Assembly: GCA_027717925.1 (NCBI GenBank)
Contig: JALLON010000103.1
Location: forward strand, 1 to 8,943
Length of the DNA stretch: 8,943 nt
Direction: 5' to 3'
DNA from: Acidobacteria bacterium AH-259-G07
GTDB taxonomy: Bacteria > Acidobacteriota > UBA6911 > RPQK01 > JADFOI01
Numbering within the stretch: the first letter of the stretch is position 1; every line of letters begins with the position of its first letter. The translations under genes and the position numbers were made by a program. Below, piece by piece: positions 1 through 5,973 of this stretch. Below the pieces are notes generated by a model. The model saw only the letters and a list, made by a program, of their open reading frames with translations. It made no database searches and was not told the origin of the DNA.

Positions 1-139
1 TTTCGTTTGCCATTGTCTTCTTTTCAGATTCAATTTGCTTCTCCGAGTCCCAAAGATACGCCGAGGGAGTCAACGCGAGACTGATAACGAACGCTTTCCC
101 CAGAAACATGCCCAGCGCGATTTTCTTCCAAGATTTCAT
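1..139 (-). CDS. N-terminal leader of a second anchored thioredoxin-like protein (partial, runs off window)
   Basis: Only the first 46 codons are visible. The reading starts at the ATG at 139-137, preceded by a good AAAGGAG Shine-Dalgarno, and begins MKSWKKIALG. It has a positively charged tip, a hydrophobic segment (about residues 7-28) and a charged linker that reaches MANE at about residue 43. The leader aligns nearly end to end with that of the complete thioredoxin at 1252-1785 (same MKSWKKIALG start, IESEK linker and MAN junction). I therefore infer that the missing part is a thioredoxin fold, but no catalytic residues are visible. The conserved hypothetical gene at 190-582 ends 50 bp upstream on the same strand, so the two may be co-transcribed. 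Paralogy is clear from the sequence; function is inferred from the paralogue alone. Confidence 0.7.
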   Translation of the reverse strand, partial: MKSWKKIALGMFLGKAFVISLALTPSAYLWDSEKQIESEKKTMANE

Positions 140-189
140 CTTTACATTCTCCTTTCTTACAAATTCTGAGTGGCATACCGTGACAAAGC

Positions 190-582
190 TCAGTTAATAA
201 TGTGTTCTCTCTCGAATGGAATCACATCAACCTTTCGGATAGCGCTGGTCACCACTCCGTTGCCAAACTCCAGATGCAGGCCCCAAGCTGCCACAATGTC
301 CAGCTTGATCGCACTGCCACCCCAGGTACAGCCGGTAATGGTCGTCCTCAATGGGGACAAACCTTTGCGATCAAACCAGCCGCCAGAGACAGAATAGAAA
401 CCGTCCTCAAGCACACGGATCGAGTAGGTCGAGTTGGCGGTGGTCACCCGTACACAATCTCCAAAATCTAACTCGGCCTTATACACGGCTCTTAATCGAT
501 CCGCCTGCTCAACAATGGCTCCGAGAGTGCGATCCAAACGTGTCATGGCGTTTGATCGTCTTTTTGTTTTCATGCTGACCAT
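190..582 (-). CDS. Conserved-looking hypothetical soluble protein
   Basis: The gene encodes about 130 residues if started at the ATG at 582-580, or 127 from the ATG at 573; neither has a convincing Shine-Dalgarno. An upstream in-frame extension to 726 is low-complexity and looks non-coding. No signal peptide or membrane segment is present. The N-terminal third is basic and then helical (MTRLDRTLGAIVEQADRLR). The rest looks like a compact beta-rich domain with the string GCTWGGSAIKLDIVAAWGL, then LEFGN and TSAIRKVDV. I have an impression of similar uncharacterised bacterial proteins but cannot name a family. The gene lies directly upstream of the partial thioredoxin-leader gene on the same strand, so a shared transcript is plausible. 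No function is assigned. Confidence 0.6.
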   Translation of the reverse strand: MVSMKTKRRSNAMTRLDRTLGAIVEQADRLRAVYKAELDFGDCVRVTTANSTYSIRVLEDGFYSVSGGWFDRKGLSPLRTTITGCTWGGSAIKLDIVAAWGLHLEFGNGVVTSAIRKVDVIPFEREHIIN

Positions 583-628
583 TTTATTGGGATTGAAAAA
601 GTCCCTAAGGGCCGTTACCAAAGCATGA

Positions 629-837
629 AAAATTGACGCAGGGAAACCGATCAGCAAACTACTTGAGTCACAACTCCGAGCGCTGGATGGTAAGGTTGCA
701 CTTCGTTTTCTTGCCGGGAACCGCATCGATTATTTGGATGAAGAGGAGAGGAAGTTGTTTGACTCAGCACTGGCTGATTGTTTAAGAGCGGACAAAATAG
801 GCCTGGAGCTGCATCTGGTCTACAACCCTTTGAGGGC
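629..837 (+). pseudogene. Possible orphan coding fragment, family not recognised
   Basis: The plus-strand frame opened by the TGA at 626-628 stays open to the TGA at 869-871. It reads like a charged, amphipathic protein piece, for example GKPISKLLESQLRALDGKV, then RIDYLDEEERKLFDSAL, then LELHLVYNPL. It has no start codon and no ribosome binding site. It abuts, on the opposite strand, the point at 840 where similarity to arsS stops, so it looks like a piece of another gene or a rearranged segment. The minus-strand frames across this stretch do not look like protein. The LVYNPL string recalls a motif in the C-terminal half of ArsS-type proteins, but the surrounding residues do not convince me. 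It may be non-coding. Confidence 0.3.
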
Positions 838-839
838 AT

Positions 840-1140
840 CAAATCCACCGTGCGGATGTTCGATTTTTTGATCGCTTCCAGGCAGTATTGCAACGTCTCG
901 CGCGTCATGATCTCCTCTCGATCCGGACCCGCGTCAACGTGGCAGTGAGCACAAGTTTGGTTGCACATTTTCCCCGACATTGACCTGGAGAATCTCAATT
1001 GCAGTCGGGGTGAGAGGATAGAGCCCGATTTCATCCAGCCGCTCTTCAAAGCTTAGTAGCTTGCCAGCTGATTGACTCAGTATCTGGATCTGTTTGCGTG
1101 TCTCTGAAAGCTCGTGATGAGCTGCTGTTAACGATTTCAT
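840..1140 (-). pseudogene. arsS: arsS-like radical SAM protein remnant (N-terminal ~100 residues, frameshifted and truncated)
   Basis: ArsS-type radical SAM proteins act in arsenosugar biosynthesis. The reading starts at the ATG at 1140-1138 (no good Shine-Dalgarno) and gives about 56 residues, including FEERLDEIGLYPLTPTAIEI and LQVNVG. At the four-C run 972-975 (GGGG on the coding strand) the frame slips by one extra base. Skipping one base continues as KMCNQTCAHCHVDAGPD, containing the CxxxCxxC motif that binds the radical SAM 4Fe-4S cluster, and runs to TVDL at 840. There similarity stops abruptly: the expected glycine-rich GGAPE motif and the remaining ~200 residues are missing. The gene is therefore both frameshifted and truncated and cannot make an active enzyme. 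It lies downstream of the thioredoxin gene on the same strand. Confidence 0.8.
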
Positions 1141-1171
1141 AGTCTCTGGGAAAAAGTATGACCCTTGAGTC

Positions 1172-1285
1172 ACAACTGACATCTGACAACTGACATCACA
1201 CCTGACAACTGACACCCCGACAGTTCAGGGTTTTCCAGCTCCCTTTTCTTGTCAGCTGTCAGTTGTGTTGTCAGCTGTCAGTTGT
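1172..1285. repeat. Cluster of direct and inverted ACAACTGACA repeats
   Basis: The left arm (1172-1214) holds three imperfect copies of ACAACTGACA at 1172, 1187 and 1205. The right arm holds the inverse as two perfect 17-bp copies of TGTCAGCTGTCAGTTGT at 1250-1266 and 1269-1285, a 19-bp period. The reverse complement of the right unit matches 1172-1188 at 16 of 17 bases, so the arms can pair across a ~60-nt loop. The right arm overlaps the last codons and the stop of the thioredoxin gene and probably created its C-terminal tail. Short tandem CTGACAA-type repeats are known in several bacterial groups. A role as transcription end or mRNA stabiliser is only inferred. Confidence 0.75.
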
Positions 1286-1785
1286 TGAGGCATTGCTCTG
1301 TCGACAGTGAAGACGCCCTCATTCAGTAGGGCGTTGAGTCTGTCAGCTAGTAATTTCTTTGAAGCAGCACCAACCACCTGATCCACTACCTGACCATCCT
1401 TGAAAAACAGCAACGTCGGGATCGAACGGATACCATACTGCATAGAGATGCTTGCATTGTCGTCAATATCCAACTTGCCCACTTTGGCGCGTCCCTCAAA
1501 ATCCACAGCCAGTTCTTCGATCACGGGCGCGATGACGCGGCACGGTCCGCACCAGGCCGCCCAGAAATCGACCAGAACCGGCTCTGTGCTTTCAAGCACT
1601 TCACTCTGGAAGTTCTCTTCGGTCAATGTAATGTACTTAGTGTCGTTAGCCATTATTCTTATCTCCTTTTCAGATTCGATTTTCATCTTTGAGTTAGAAA
1701 AATATGTCCAGGGGATCAACGCTACACTGATAATCAACGCTGTCCCTAGAGCGACCCCTAGCGCGATTTTCTTCCAAGATTTCAT
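1252..1785 (-). CDS. trxA: Thioredoxin with N-terminal membrane-anchor leader
   Basis: This is a thiol-disulfide oxidoreductase. Residues 1-44 form a leader with a basic start (MKSWKK), a hydrophobic stretch at about 7-28 and a charged linker. The thioredoxin domain begins near M45 (MANDTKYITL). It shows WCGPC with catalytic C79 and C82, the buried aspartate D73, and the cis-proline in SIPT (P123). The C-terminal ~19 residues (after LLNEG) are atypical and come from the adjoining repeat cluster. The outer ATG at 1785 has an AAGGAG site; the in-frame ATG at 1653 has an even better one, so both an anchored and a soluble form may be made. It lies 36 bp after the DUF3179 gene, likely in one operon, and could act on that protein's CPLC cysteines if exported. 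The oxidoreductase assignment is firm; localisation is inferred. Confidence 0.93.
   Translation of the reverse strand: MKSWKKIALGVALGTALIISVALIPWTYFSNSKMKIESEKEIRIMANDTKYITLTEENFQSEVLESTEPVLVDFWAAWCGPCRVIAPVIEELAVDFEGRAKVGKLDIDDNASISMQYGIRSIPTLLFFKDGQVVDQVVGAASKKLLADRLNALLNEGVFTVDRAMPQQLTADNTTDS
1661..1668 (-). promoter_or_regulatory. Internal ribosome binding site before Met45 of the thioredoxin
   Basis: On the coding strand this reads AAGGAGAT, 7 nt before the in-frame ATG at 1653-1651, where the canonical thioredoxin domain begins. It is closer to the consensus than the site in front of the outer start. This supports a second translation product that is a standard soluble thioredoxin. The equivalent position in the paralogue (upstream of the ATG at 13-11) has a much weaker site. 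Confidence 0.6.
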
Positions 1786-1821
1786 CTTTACCTTCTCCTT
1801 GAGTTCAGGGGTGTCTGCGGG

Positions 1822-2967
1822 CTAAGGTTTGTAGATACGAGTGTCGGGGCGAAACGCCATCCAAGCAAAGGCAAAGAAGTCGCCCGAGACGATTCGCTCT
1901 AACCTCTTTCCTTTTAAAGGTCCCGAAGTCGCGACACCGAACAGGTTCCAGACCGAGCCGGTTTCCCGATCCACAAAGAAACTTCCCTTTTTTGTGAATG
2001 ACAGTGTCTGCCCCTTGACTCGCCGGTCGAAAACCGCGCCGGCGCCAATCGCCTTGCCACTTTTGATCTTTCTTCGGCCCAAAGCCGTACGCGTAGTCTT
2101 TTCGTAAAACACCACAATCGGTACTCCACCGACCTTGTCATTCACCACTCGCCGTTTTTTCAAAGCTGAAAAGGGATAGGCAACCGGTTCACCGTTGAGC
2201 ATGACCGTGACCAGATGTTCCATCGGCCTCACCTTTTTGGGTAATGGCCCCCTATAAAGGAATGGCGTGTTTCGTATGTCGTCATATCCTGCATAAGGGT
2301 TGCCGCCATAATCCCTGCGATATCCAGTTTCTTTCGACAGCACTTTTGCATTTGGATGCTCCAATTTAAGTTGCCCAAAGCCGATCAATGTCGCAGGAAT
2401 CATCTCCAACGTATGGCCGACCATCTGTCCGACGATCGCCTCACCACTGAGCTGCTGCCACAGGGATTCTGTCTGGCGGTCGTACATGACCAAATCGCTG
2501 TGCCGTAGCAGCCCTGATGTGCCAAAATCGTAAACCTTCTCGTTGATGCGGCGATCAAATGCGATGGCGCTATAGCACAAGGGGCAGAACGTGACGGCGA
2601 CGGGAAAACCTCCGACCGTGTCATTGACGATTTCATGCCAGGTCATGACTTGCAACGGGTAGGCCCGTACATCTCCATTCAATTCGAGAAAAATCACGGG
2701 TTCTCGATCAGCAATCCATTCCGATGCTTCTTGAACGGATACGAATCTCGGATGATCAATGGGCGGGATGCCATCGCGCGGAGGGCCACCCGACTCAAGA
2801 CTCGAAACGTCGATAGCGGTTCTGCTGAAGTCGGTATTCGGCCACGCAGACTTCCAATCCTTCGAAAACGATTGGGCAGCTGCCATGGCTGGCAAAAGCA
2901 ATACTGCCACCAGAATGGTTTCTATCCTATGGATAGACTGTCGATATTTTCTTGTTATTTTAAACAT
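1822..2967 (-). CDS. DUF3179-family exported protein
   Basis: The 381-residue product starts at the ATG at 2967-2965, with GGGAG and AAAGGA purines just upstream. It has a Sec signal peptide (hydrophobic LVAVLLLPAMAAA, probable cleavage near residue 31). The mature part carries the family hallmarks: VIFLELNGDVRAYPLQVMTW, HEIVNDTVGG, then a CPLC pair (C128, C131) followed by AIAFDR, GTSGLL, DLVMYDRQTESLW, and a second AYPF block. The family is known as DUF3179; its biochemical role is not established to my knowledge, though the CxxC suggests metal binding or redox chemistry. The thioredoxin follows 36 bp downstream on the same strand, consistent with a redox partner. The divergent neighbour is the ECF sigma gene at 3263. 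The gene appears intact. Confidence 0.9.
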   Translation of the reverse strand: MFKITRKYRQSIHRIETILVAVLLLPAMAAAQSFSKDWKSAWPNTDFSRTAIDVSSLESGGPPRDGIPPIDHPRFVSVQEASEWIADREPVIFLELNGDVRAYPLQVMTWHEIVNDTVGGFPVAVTFCPLCYSAIAFDRRINEKVYDFGTSGLLRHSDLVMYDRQTESLWQQLSGEAIVGQMVGHTLEMIPATLIGFGQLKLEHPNAKVLSKETGYRRDYGGNPYAGYDDIRNTPFLYRGPLPKKVRPMEHLVTVMLNGEPVAYPFSALKKRRVVNDKVGGVPIVVFYEKTTRTALGRRKIKSGKAIGAGAVFDRRVKGQTLSFTKKGSFFVDRETGSVWNLFGVATSGPLKGKRLERIVSGDFFAFAWMAFRPDTRIYKP

Positions 2968-3002
2968 TTCCTTTACTCCCTCTGTTCCTTTTTTCCTGCC
3001 AA

Positions 3003-3035
3003 AGATCAGACTGCCTTCGCAGCGAGGTCTGATCT
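3003..3035. promoter_or_regulatory. Perfect 9-bp dyad in the leader of the DUF3179 gene
   Basis: AGATCAGAC (3003-3011) is exactly inverted as GTCTGATCT (3027-3035) around a 15-nt centre. It lies 36-68 bp upstream of the DUF3179 start, within the divergent region. It could be an operator or an RNA leader hairpin; there is no adjacent T-run, so a terminator is unlikely. Confidence 0.5.
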
Positions 3036-3050
3036 CTTGCCGGCTTCGTT

Positions 3051-3086
3051 AGTAAGTGCAGTGGGGCCCGGAATTCTTACACCCCA
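3051..3086. repeat. Intergenic repeat, copy 1
   Basis: This ~36-nt unit starts AGTAAGTGC, has a central GGGGC and ends TTCTTACACCCCA. It recurs in the same orientation at 3174-3208. Within the unit GTAAG (3052-3056) can pair with CTTAC (3076-3080), and TGGGG (3062-3066) with CCCCA (3082-3086), an interleaved arrangement. It lies between the DUF3179 and sigma genes. It may be a regulator site or a small structured RNA. Confidence 0.6.
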
Positions 3087-3125
3087 AAAAGAGGCAATGA
3101 GCAGGGGGGCTCCGCTTCCGCTTGC

Positions 3126-3143
3126 AGGCCACCCGTGTGGCCT
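3126..3143. repeat. 7-bp hairpin with 4-nt loop between the two intergenic repeats
   Basis: AGGCCAC (3126-3132) pairs perfectly with GTGGCCT (3137-3143) around CCGT. On the plus strand it is followed by TTAAAA, a poor terminator tail. It sits ahead of the sigma gene and could attenuate upstream transcription, but this is weakly supported. Confidence 0.4.
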
Positions 3144-3173
3144 TTAAAATCAGGCTGTTTCCGCTGGAAAACA

Positions 3174-3208
3174 AGTAAGTGCGTCAGGGGCGCAAGTTCT
3201 TACGCCCA
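3174..3208. repeat. Intergenic repeat, copy 2, ahead of the ECF sigma gene
   Basis: This unit shares AGTAAGTGC, GGGGC and TTCTTACxCCCA with the copy at 3051-3086; the middle differs by substitutions and a one-base gap. GTAAG and CTTAC are again inverted, and GGGC can pair with the GCCC at its end. It ends 54 bp before the sigma start codon, where autoregulated ECF promoters often lie, but I see no standard -35/-10 pair that I would defend. Confidence 0.6.
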
Positions 3209-3262
3209 ACCTCGGAGGCGAGCCAGCGGTGTGATCTGGACACCGAATCGTGGAGCGTGGCG

Positions 3263-3841
3263 ATGTCGATCGACGATCCGCAATTGGCGGCACGGATCCG
3301 GAAAGGGGATCCCGAGGCGCTCGAGGTTGTCGTGCACACTTACTTGCACCAGGTCCTCCGCGCTGCGCGGGGAGCGGGACTGGACCCTCAACGCGCCGAG
3401 GAGGTGACTCAGGATACCTTCACCACCTTTATCGAAAAGGCCTCACAGTTCGAAGGAAGGTCGCACGTGCGAACGTGGCTGTTCGGTGTCCTTTATAAGA
3501 AAATCGCCGAGGCTCGCCGCCAGCTGCAGCGAGAGGGGAAAACGGATGTCATCGAGGACATTGTCGAACAGCGGTTCGATAGCAACGGGAGTTGGTTGCG
3601 CCCACCCCAGTCCCTCGACGCCGCCCTGTACAGTGGCGAAATTCGTCTATTGTTGGAGAGCTGTCTCGACGCTGTCCCCACCCAGCAGAGAATGGCCTTT
3701 GTGCTGCGAGAGGTAGAGGGGTTTACCACTGATTAAATCTGTAAGATTTTGAACGTCACGCGCACTAACTTAGGAGTACTAACGTATCGCGTTCGCAACC
3801 CTCTCCGGGAATGCCTGGAGGCAAAGGGGGTCAAGAGGTAG
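3263..3841 (+). pseudogene. ECF-type RNA polymerase sigma factor interrupted by an in-frame TAA
   Basis: ECF sigma factors direct RNA polymerase to stress or envelope promoters. The ATG at 3263 has GGAG 7 nt upstream. Residues about 8-80 form region 2, with AEEVTQDTFTTFI and the promoter-melting segment FEGRSHVRTWLFGVLYKKI. Region 4 starts around SGEIRLLLESCLDAVPTQQR. At 3734-3736 the codon expected to be GAA/GAG (TTDEI in relatives) is TAA, giving a 157-residue product that ends inside the DNA-binding helix-turn-helix. The same frame stays open for 34 more sense codons (ICKILNVTRTNLGVL onward) to a TAG at 3839-3841, the usual end for a ~192-residue protein. A proline at codon 180 in the HTH tail hints at further decay. 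The zinc-finger anti-sigma gene follows 5 bp later. Confidence 0.85.
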
Positions 3842-3846
3842 CCGGG

Positions 3847-4140
3847 ATGTTACGCTGTAAGGAAGTCACGCGCAAGATCGCTAGCGATGAGCTTGCAGAG
3901 GCCAGGTGGAGCCAGAGGATTACGTTCCGGTTCCACCTGCTCATGTGCCGCCACTGCCGGCGCTACGCGGCGCAACTACTGGCCATTGGCACTGCGGCAC
4001 GGAACCTCTGGGGACAGGAGCCTGAAGACCCGGATACGCTTGAGCGACTCAAACGTAAAGTCCTGGGACCTTCTCCTGGAGGGCCTCAGGACTCAGCGGG
4101 CAGCAACAAGAAACAGGGCGGCAATGTCGATTCGCACTGA
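3847..4140 (+). CDS. Zinc-finger (zf-HC2/ZAS-like) anti-sigma factor
   Basis: This 97-residue protein starts at the ATG at 3847, 5 bp after the sigma frame's TAG. Its AAGAGG site (3833-3838) lies inside the sigma 3' end, a layout typical of translational coupling. Residue C4 and the motif H30-LLM-C34-RH-C37 match the Cys...HxxxCxxC signature of small zinc-binding anti-sigma factors. These bind the neighbouring ECF sigma and release it on redox or other stress. The C-terminal 40 residues are hydrophilic and low in structure (PSPGGPQDSAGSNKKQ), and there is no membrane segment, so it is a cytoplasmic form. With the sigma factor interrupted upstream, coupling and partner may both be lost. The pairing rests on gene order plus the motif. 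Confidence 0.75.
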   Translation: MLRCKEVTRKIASDELAEARWSQRITFRFHLLMCRHCRRYAAQLLAIGTAARNLWGQEPEDPDTLERLKRKVLGPSPGGPQDSAGSNKKQGGNVDSH

Positions 4141-4163
4141 GTGAGTTTCCTAAGGTATTCCCT

Positions 4164-4310
4164 TCACCACACACCGCTGCCGGTCAGTAACCAGAAACCT
4201 ACCCGGTTTCCCCGCTCATCCCGACCTTCAAAAAACATAACCCGGTCCCGACTCCAAGGCAACACCACCCAGAAAAGCAGTCCGTAGGCCACAAGCACGA
4301 TCCAAGCCAC
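4164..4310 (-). CDS. Small membrane protein, 48 codons, GTG start
   Basis: The GTG start at 4310-4308 follows a strong AGGAGG site with 8-nt spacing; the frame stops with TGA at 4164. The peptide opens with a hydrophobic span of about 18 residues (AWIVLVAYGLLFWVVLPW). A charged patch follows (SRDRVMFFEGRDERGNR) and then a short hydrophobic end (VGFWLLTGSGVW). This reads as one transmembrane helix with a small cytoplasmic tail. I do not recognise a family. It converges on the anti-sigma gene, whose stop lies 23 bp away. The ribosome site, the helix and the start just after the site make it more than a chance frame, but homologues would be needed to be certain. Confidence 0.6.
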   Translation of the reverse strand: MAWIVLVAYGLLFWVVLPWSRDRVMFFEGRDERGNRVGFWLLTGSGVW

Positions 4311-4432
4311 CTGATGAACCTCCTCCGTTTCGCTCCCGGTGTTCCCGGAGCGTTCGGTTTACACGATTGGTTGATTGATCCTGCGGAGCCTGAGGGCCCT
4401 GACAAAACTCCCTTCAGGAACACTCGTACGCT

Positions 4433-4446
4433 CGAGCCCGGGCTCG
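4433..4446. repeat. 14-bp perfect palindrome
   Basis: CGAGCCCGGGCTCG lies in the 231-bp gap between the small membrane gene and the Uma2 gene. It might be an operator, but GC-rich palindromes of this size also occur by chance. Nothing else in 4311-4541 stands out except a TACAAT at 4527-4532, a possible -10 box just upstream of the Uma2 start. Confidence 0.25.
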
Positions 4447-4541
4447 CATTCATGGGCCAAGGACACCGCCAACCTCTCTTTAGGGACAGCCATTCAAAAT
4501 GTACGTGGTCGTTTCCGCAACTTTGTTACAATGCTCGCACA

Positions 4542-5034
4542 GTGGCTATCCAACCGAAAATTCTAACTTACAGCGACTATTTGCAATTGCCTGAGCAAAT
4601 GAAGCGCTACGAAATCATCGATGGGGAGATCATCTACCTGACGCCTGCCCCTAAGGAAATTCACCAACGTATTTTGAGGAACCTCTTTCGTCCGTTAGAC
4701 CATTTTGTTCGGCAAAAGCGGCTGGGAGTGGTTTACTTCGCGCCTCTGGACATCATCGTCAGGAAAAAGCCATTGCACACACGCCAGCCTGATTTGATCT
4801 TTATCAGCCGAGAACTTGCCTCAATCGTTCGCGATCAGATTGAGGGTGGGCCGGACCAGGTCGTGGAGATTCTTTCTCCGGGAAAGACAAGAACCAATAT
4901 CGAGAACAAACTGAAGGATTACGCCCAGCTCACGGTCCAAGAATGCTGGATTGTCTGGAGATAACTTGGAATCTGGAGTTTTGGCCGGCCTCAGCCTTCC
5001 CATCGAACACATCTTCGTACCGCCTTTCGATTAG
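4542..5034 (+). pseudogene. Uma2-family (DUF820) putative restriction-endonuclease-fold protein with internal deletion
   Basis: Uma2 proteins have a PD-(D/E)XK nuclease fold and unknown cellular roles. The probable start is the GTG at 4542 (VAIQPKILTYSDY); upstream in-frame sequence does not resemble the family. Core residues are present: YEIIDGEI (E24), QPDLIFI (D84), VVEILSPG (E109) and the KLKDY lysine near 123, followed by QECWIV. Then the frame runs out after two residues (WR) at the stop ending at 4964. In the +1 frame from 4975 the family C-terminus resumes as GVLAGLSLPIEHIFV and ends at a TAG at 5032-5034. The segment between is too short, so an estimated few dozen codons were lost along with the frame. 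A truncated product with the catalytic core could still be made. Confidence 0.75.
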
Positions 5035-5349
5035 TTGAGTCCACTGCGCAATCGCGATTTCACGCCGCCGCCAAACAGGGAAACCCTAATCCATCGAATA
5101 TTCCTCACTGTCCTCCTTATTTTGGGTGTAAAAATACCGCCTTACTACTGATATCCTGGAGACGGTGCCTTTTCGAGTCCTCTTCAATCAGAAGCGAAAA
5201 GCACAAGAGCATCGCGGCAGGCAACCTAGGGGGCTAGGGACTTACTCAAGCAGCTCTGGATGAGGGTCGTCGGCCGGCAGTGAATTGGCTGGGTGGAGCG
5301 TAGCCCAGCCAGAACCACGTGTACCTCAGGTGGGGGCATTGTCGAAGCA
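5035..5349. other. Intergenic region without a supported gene
   Basis: No frame here has both a credible start and protein-like composition. It contains the 8-bp stem at 5286-5311 and, on the minus strand, an isolated AAGGAGGA at 5111-5118 not followed by a convincing gene. It separates the plus-strand Uma2 remnant from the 3' end of the minus-strand glycine-zipper gene. Confidence 0.5.
5286..5311. repeat. Perfect 8-bp inverted repeat with 10-nt loop
   Basis: TGGCTGGG (5286-5293) and CCCAGCCA (5304-5311) flank TGGAGCGTAG. It lies 38 bp past the stop of the minus-strand glycine-zipper gene, where a transcription end would be expected, but there is no T-run on either side. The GGCTGGGT-GCG-AGCCCAGCC pattern resembles widespread extragenic palindromes. 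Confidence 0.55.
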
Positions 5350-5973
5350 CTACGGTAACTTTATCTCCAGGTCCTTTTCCAAGCGAAAGTTGAATTTCTG
5401 TTCGGCTTTGAACTCAACCTCTTTGCCTTTGGTAAGCAGCACGCCTCCCGTTCCGGTGCTACTTCCGATCACTGAGCCGAGACCGGCACCTCCTCCAGTG
5501 ATGACGCCTATGATCGCCCCGAGTCCGGCCCCAGTGCCGATCCTCTTGATGTCCCGCCCTTTGGTGCCTTCGGCTTCGACTACAATCTCGTTGGTCTGAA
5601 TGGGGTAGGGTTCTTCTCCGACATGCATCTCGATGAGGGTAAGCGACATGCGAGCACGCCCCTTCACTCGTCCCGAACTCTTAACCTCCAACAACTTACC
5701 AATGACGAGGCTCTTTCTCGGGGCTAAAATCTCCCCATCAACCACCAAATCCTTCTCCAGAACCGCCTCATAGCGGTCCCCAGACTTATTTCTCCGAGTG
5801 CTGATGGAGTCCAATAGTCTGATTTCGATGCTGGTGCCTGCCGGCACAAGCGCGGTCAATGGAACCACCTCTTGTGACCGTCGAACTTGGCCTCTCTCCT
5901 CAGCCCACAGATCAGCCACAGAAGAGACTAAGAAAGTAGCCGTTATGAAAGAAAGCAGAATTTGTTTCAGCAT
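5350..5973 (-). CDS. Secreted glycine-zipper protein of unknown function
   Basis: This 207-residue protein starts at the ATG at 5973-5971, with AAAGGA 10 nt upstream; a longer in-frame start at 6039 has no support. It has an N-terminal signal peptide (KQILLSFITATFLVSSVA, likely cleavage near residue 24, after LWA). Next comes a beta-rich domain at about 38-135 (VPAGTSIEIRLLDSISTRRN, then GDRYEAVLEKDLVV). A glycine-zipper segment at about 145-172 (GAGLGAIIGVITGGGAGLG) may insert into a membrane. The last 30 residues (EVEFKAEQKFNFRLEKDLEI) look like a closing strand pair. The order signal, SH3-like beta domain, glycine zipper is common among uncharacterised envelope proteins, notably in Acidobacteriota-like genomes. 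The gene appears intact, and its neighbours give no further hint. Confidence 0.8.
   Translation of the reverse strand: MLKQILLSFITATFLVSSVADLWAEERGQVRRSQEVVPLTALVPAGTSIEIRLLDSISTRRNKSGDRYEAVLEKDLVVDGEILAPRKSLVIGKLLEVKSSGRVKGRARMSLTLIEMHVGEEPYPIQTNEIVVEAEGTKGRDIKRIGTGAGLGAIIGVITGGGAGLGSVIGSSTGTGGVLLTKGKEVEFKAEQKFNFRLEKDLEIKLP

Noticed and set aside
583..726. N-terminal extension of the hypothetical protein at 190-582
   Set aside because: The added residues look like translated non-coding sequence and overlap the better plus-strand frame at 629-837.
3096..3147. A 16-codon plus-strand frame after the first intergenic repeat
   Set aside because: It is tiny, runs through a hairpin and has poor spacing from its AGAGG; nothing supports translation.
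4314..4541. In-frame upstream extension of the Uma2 reading from an ATG at 4314
   Set aside because: The extra 76 residues are proline- and arginine-rich, unlike the family N-terminus; AIQPKILTYSDY after the GTG at 4542 is a typical family start.
5045..5122. A short minus-strand frame starting with GTG right after AAGGAGGA
   Set aside because: The spacing is only 2-3 nt and the product would be about 25 residues with no recognisable feature.
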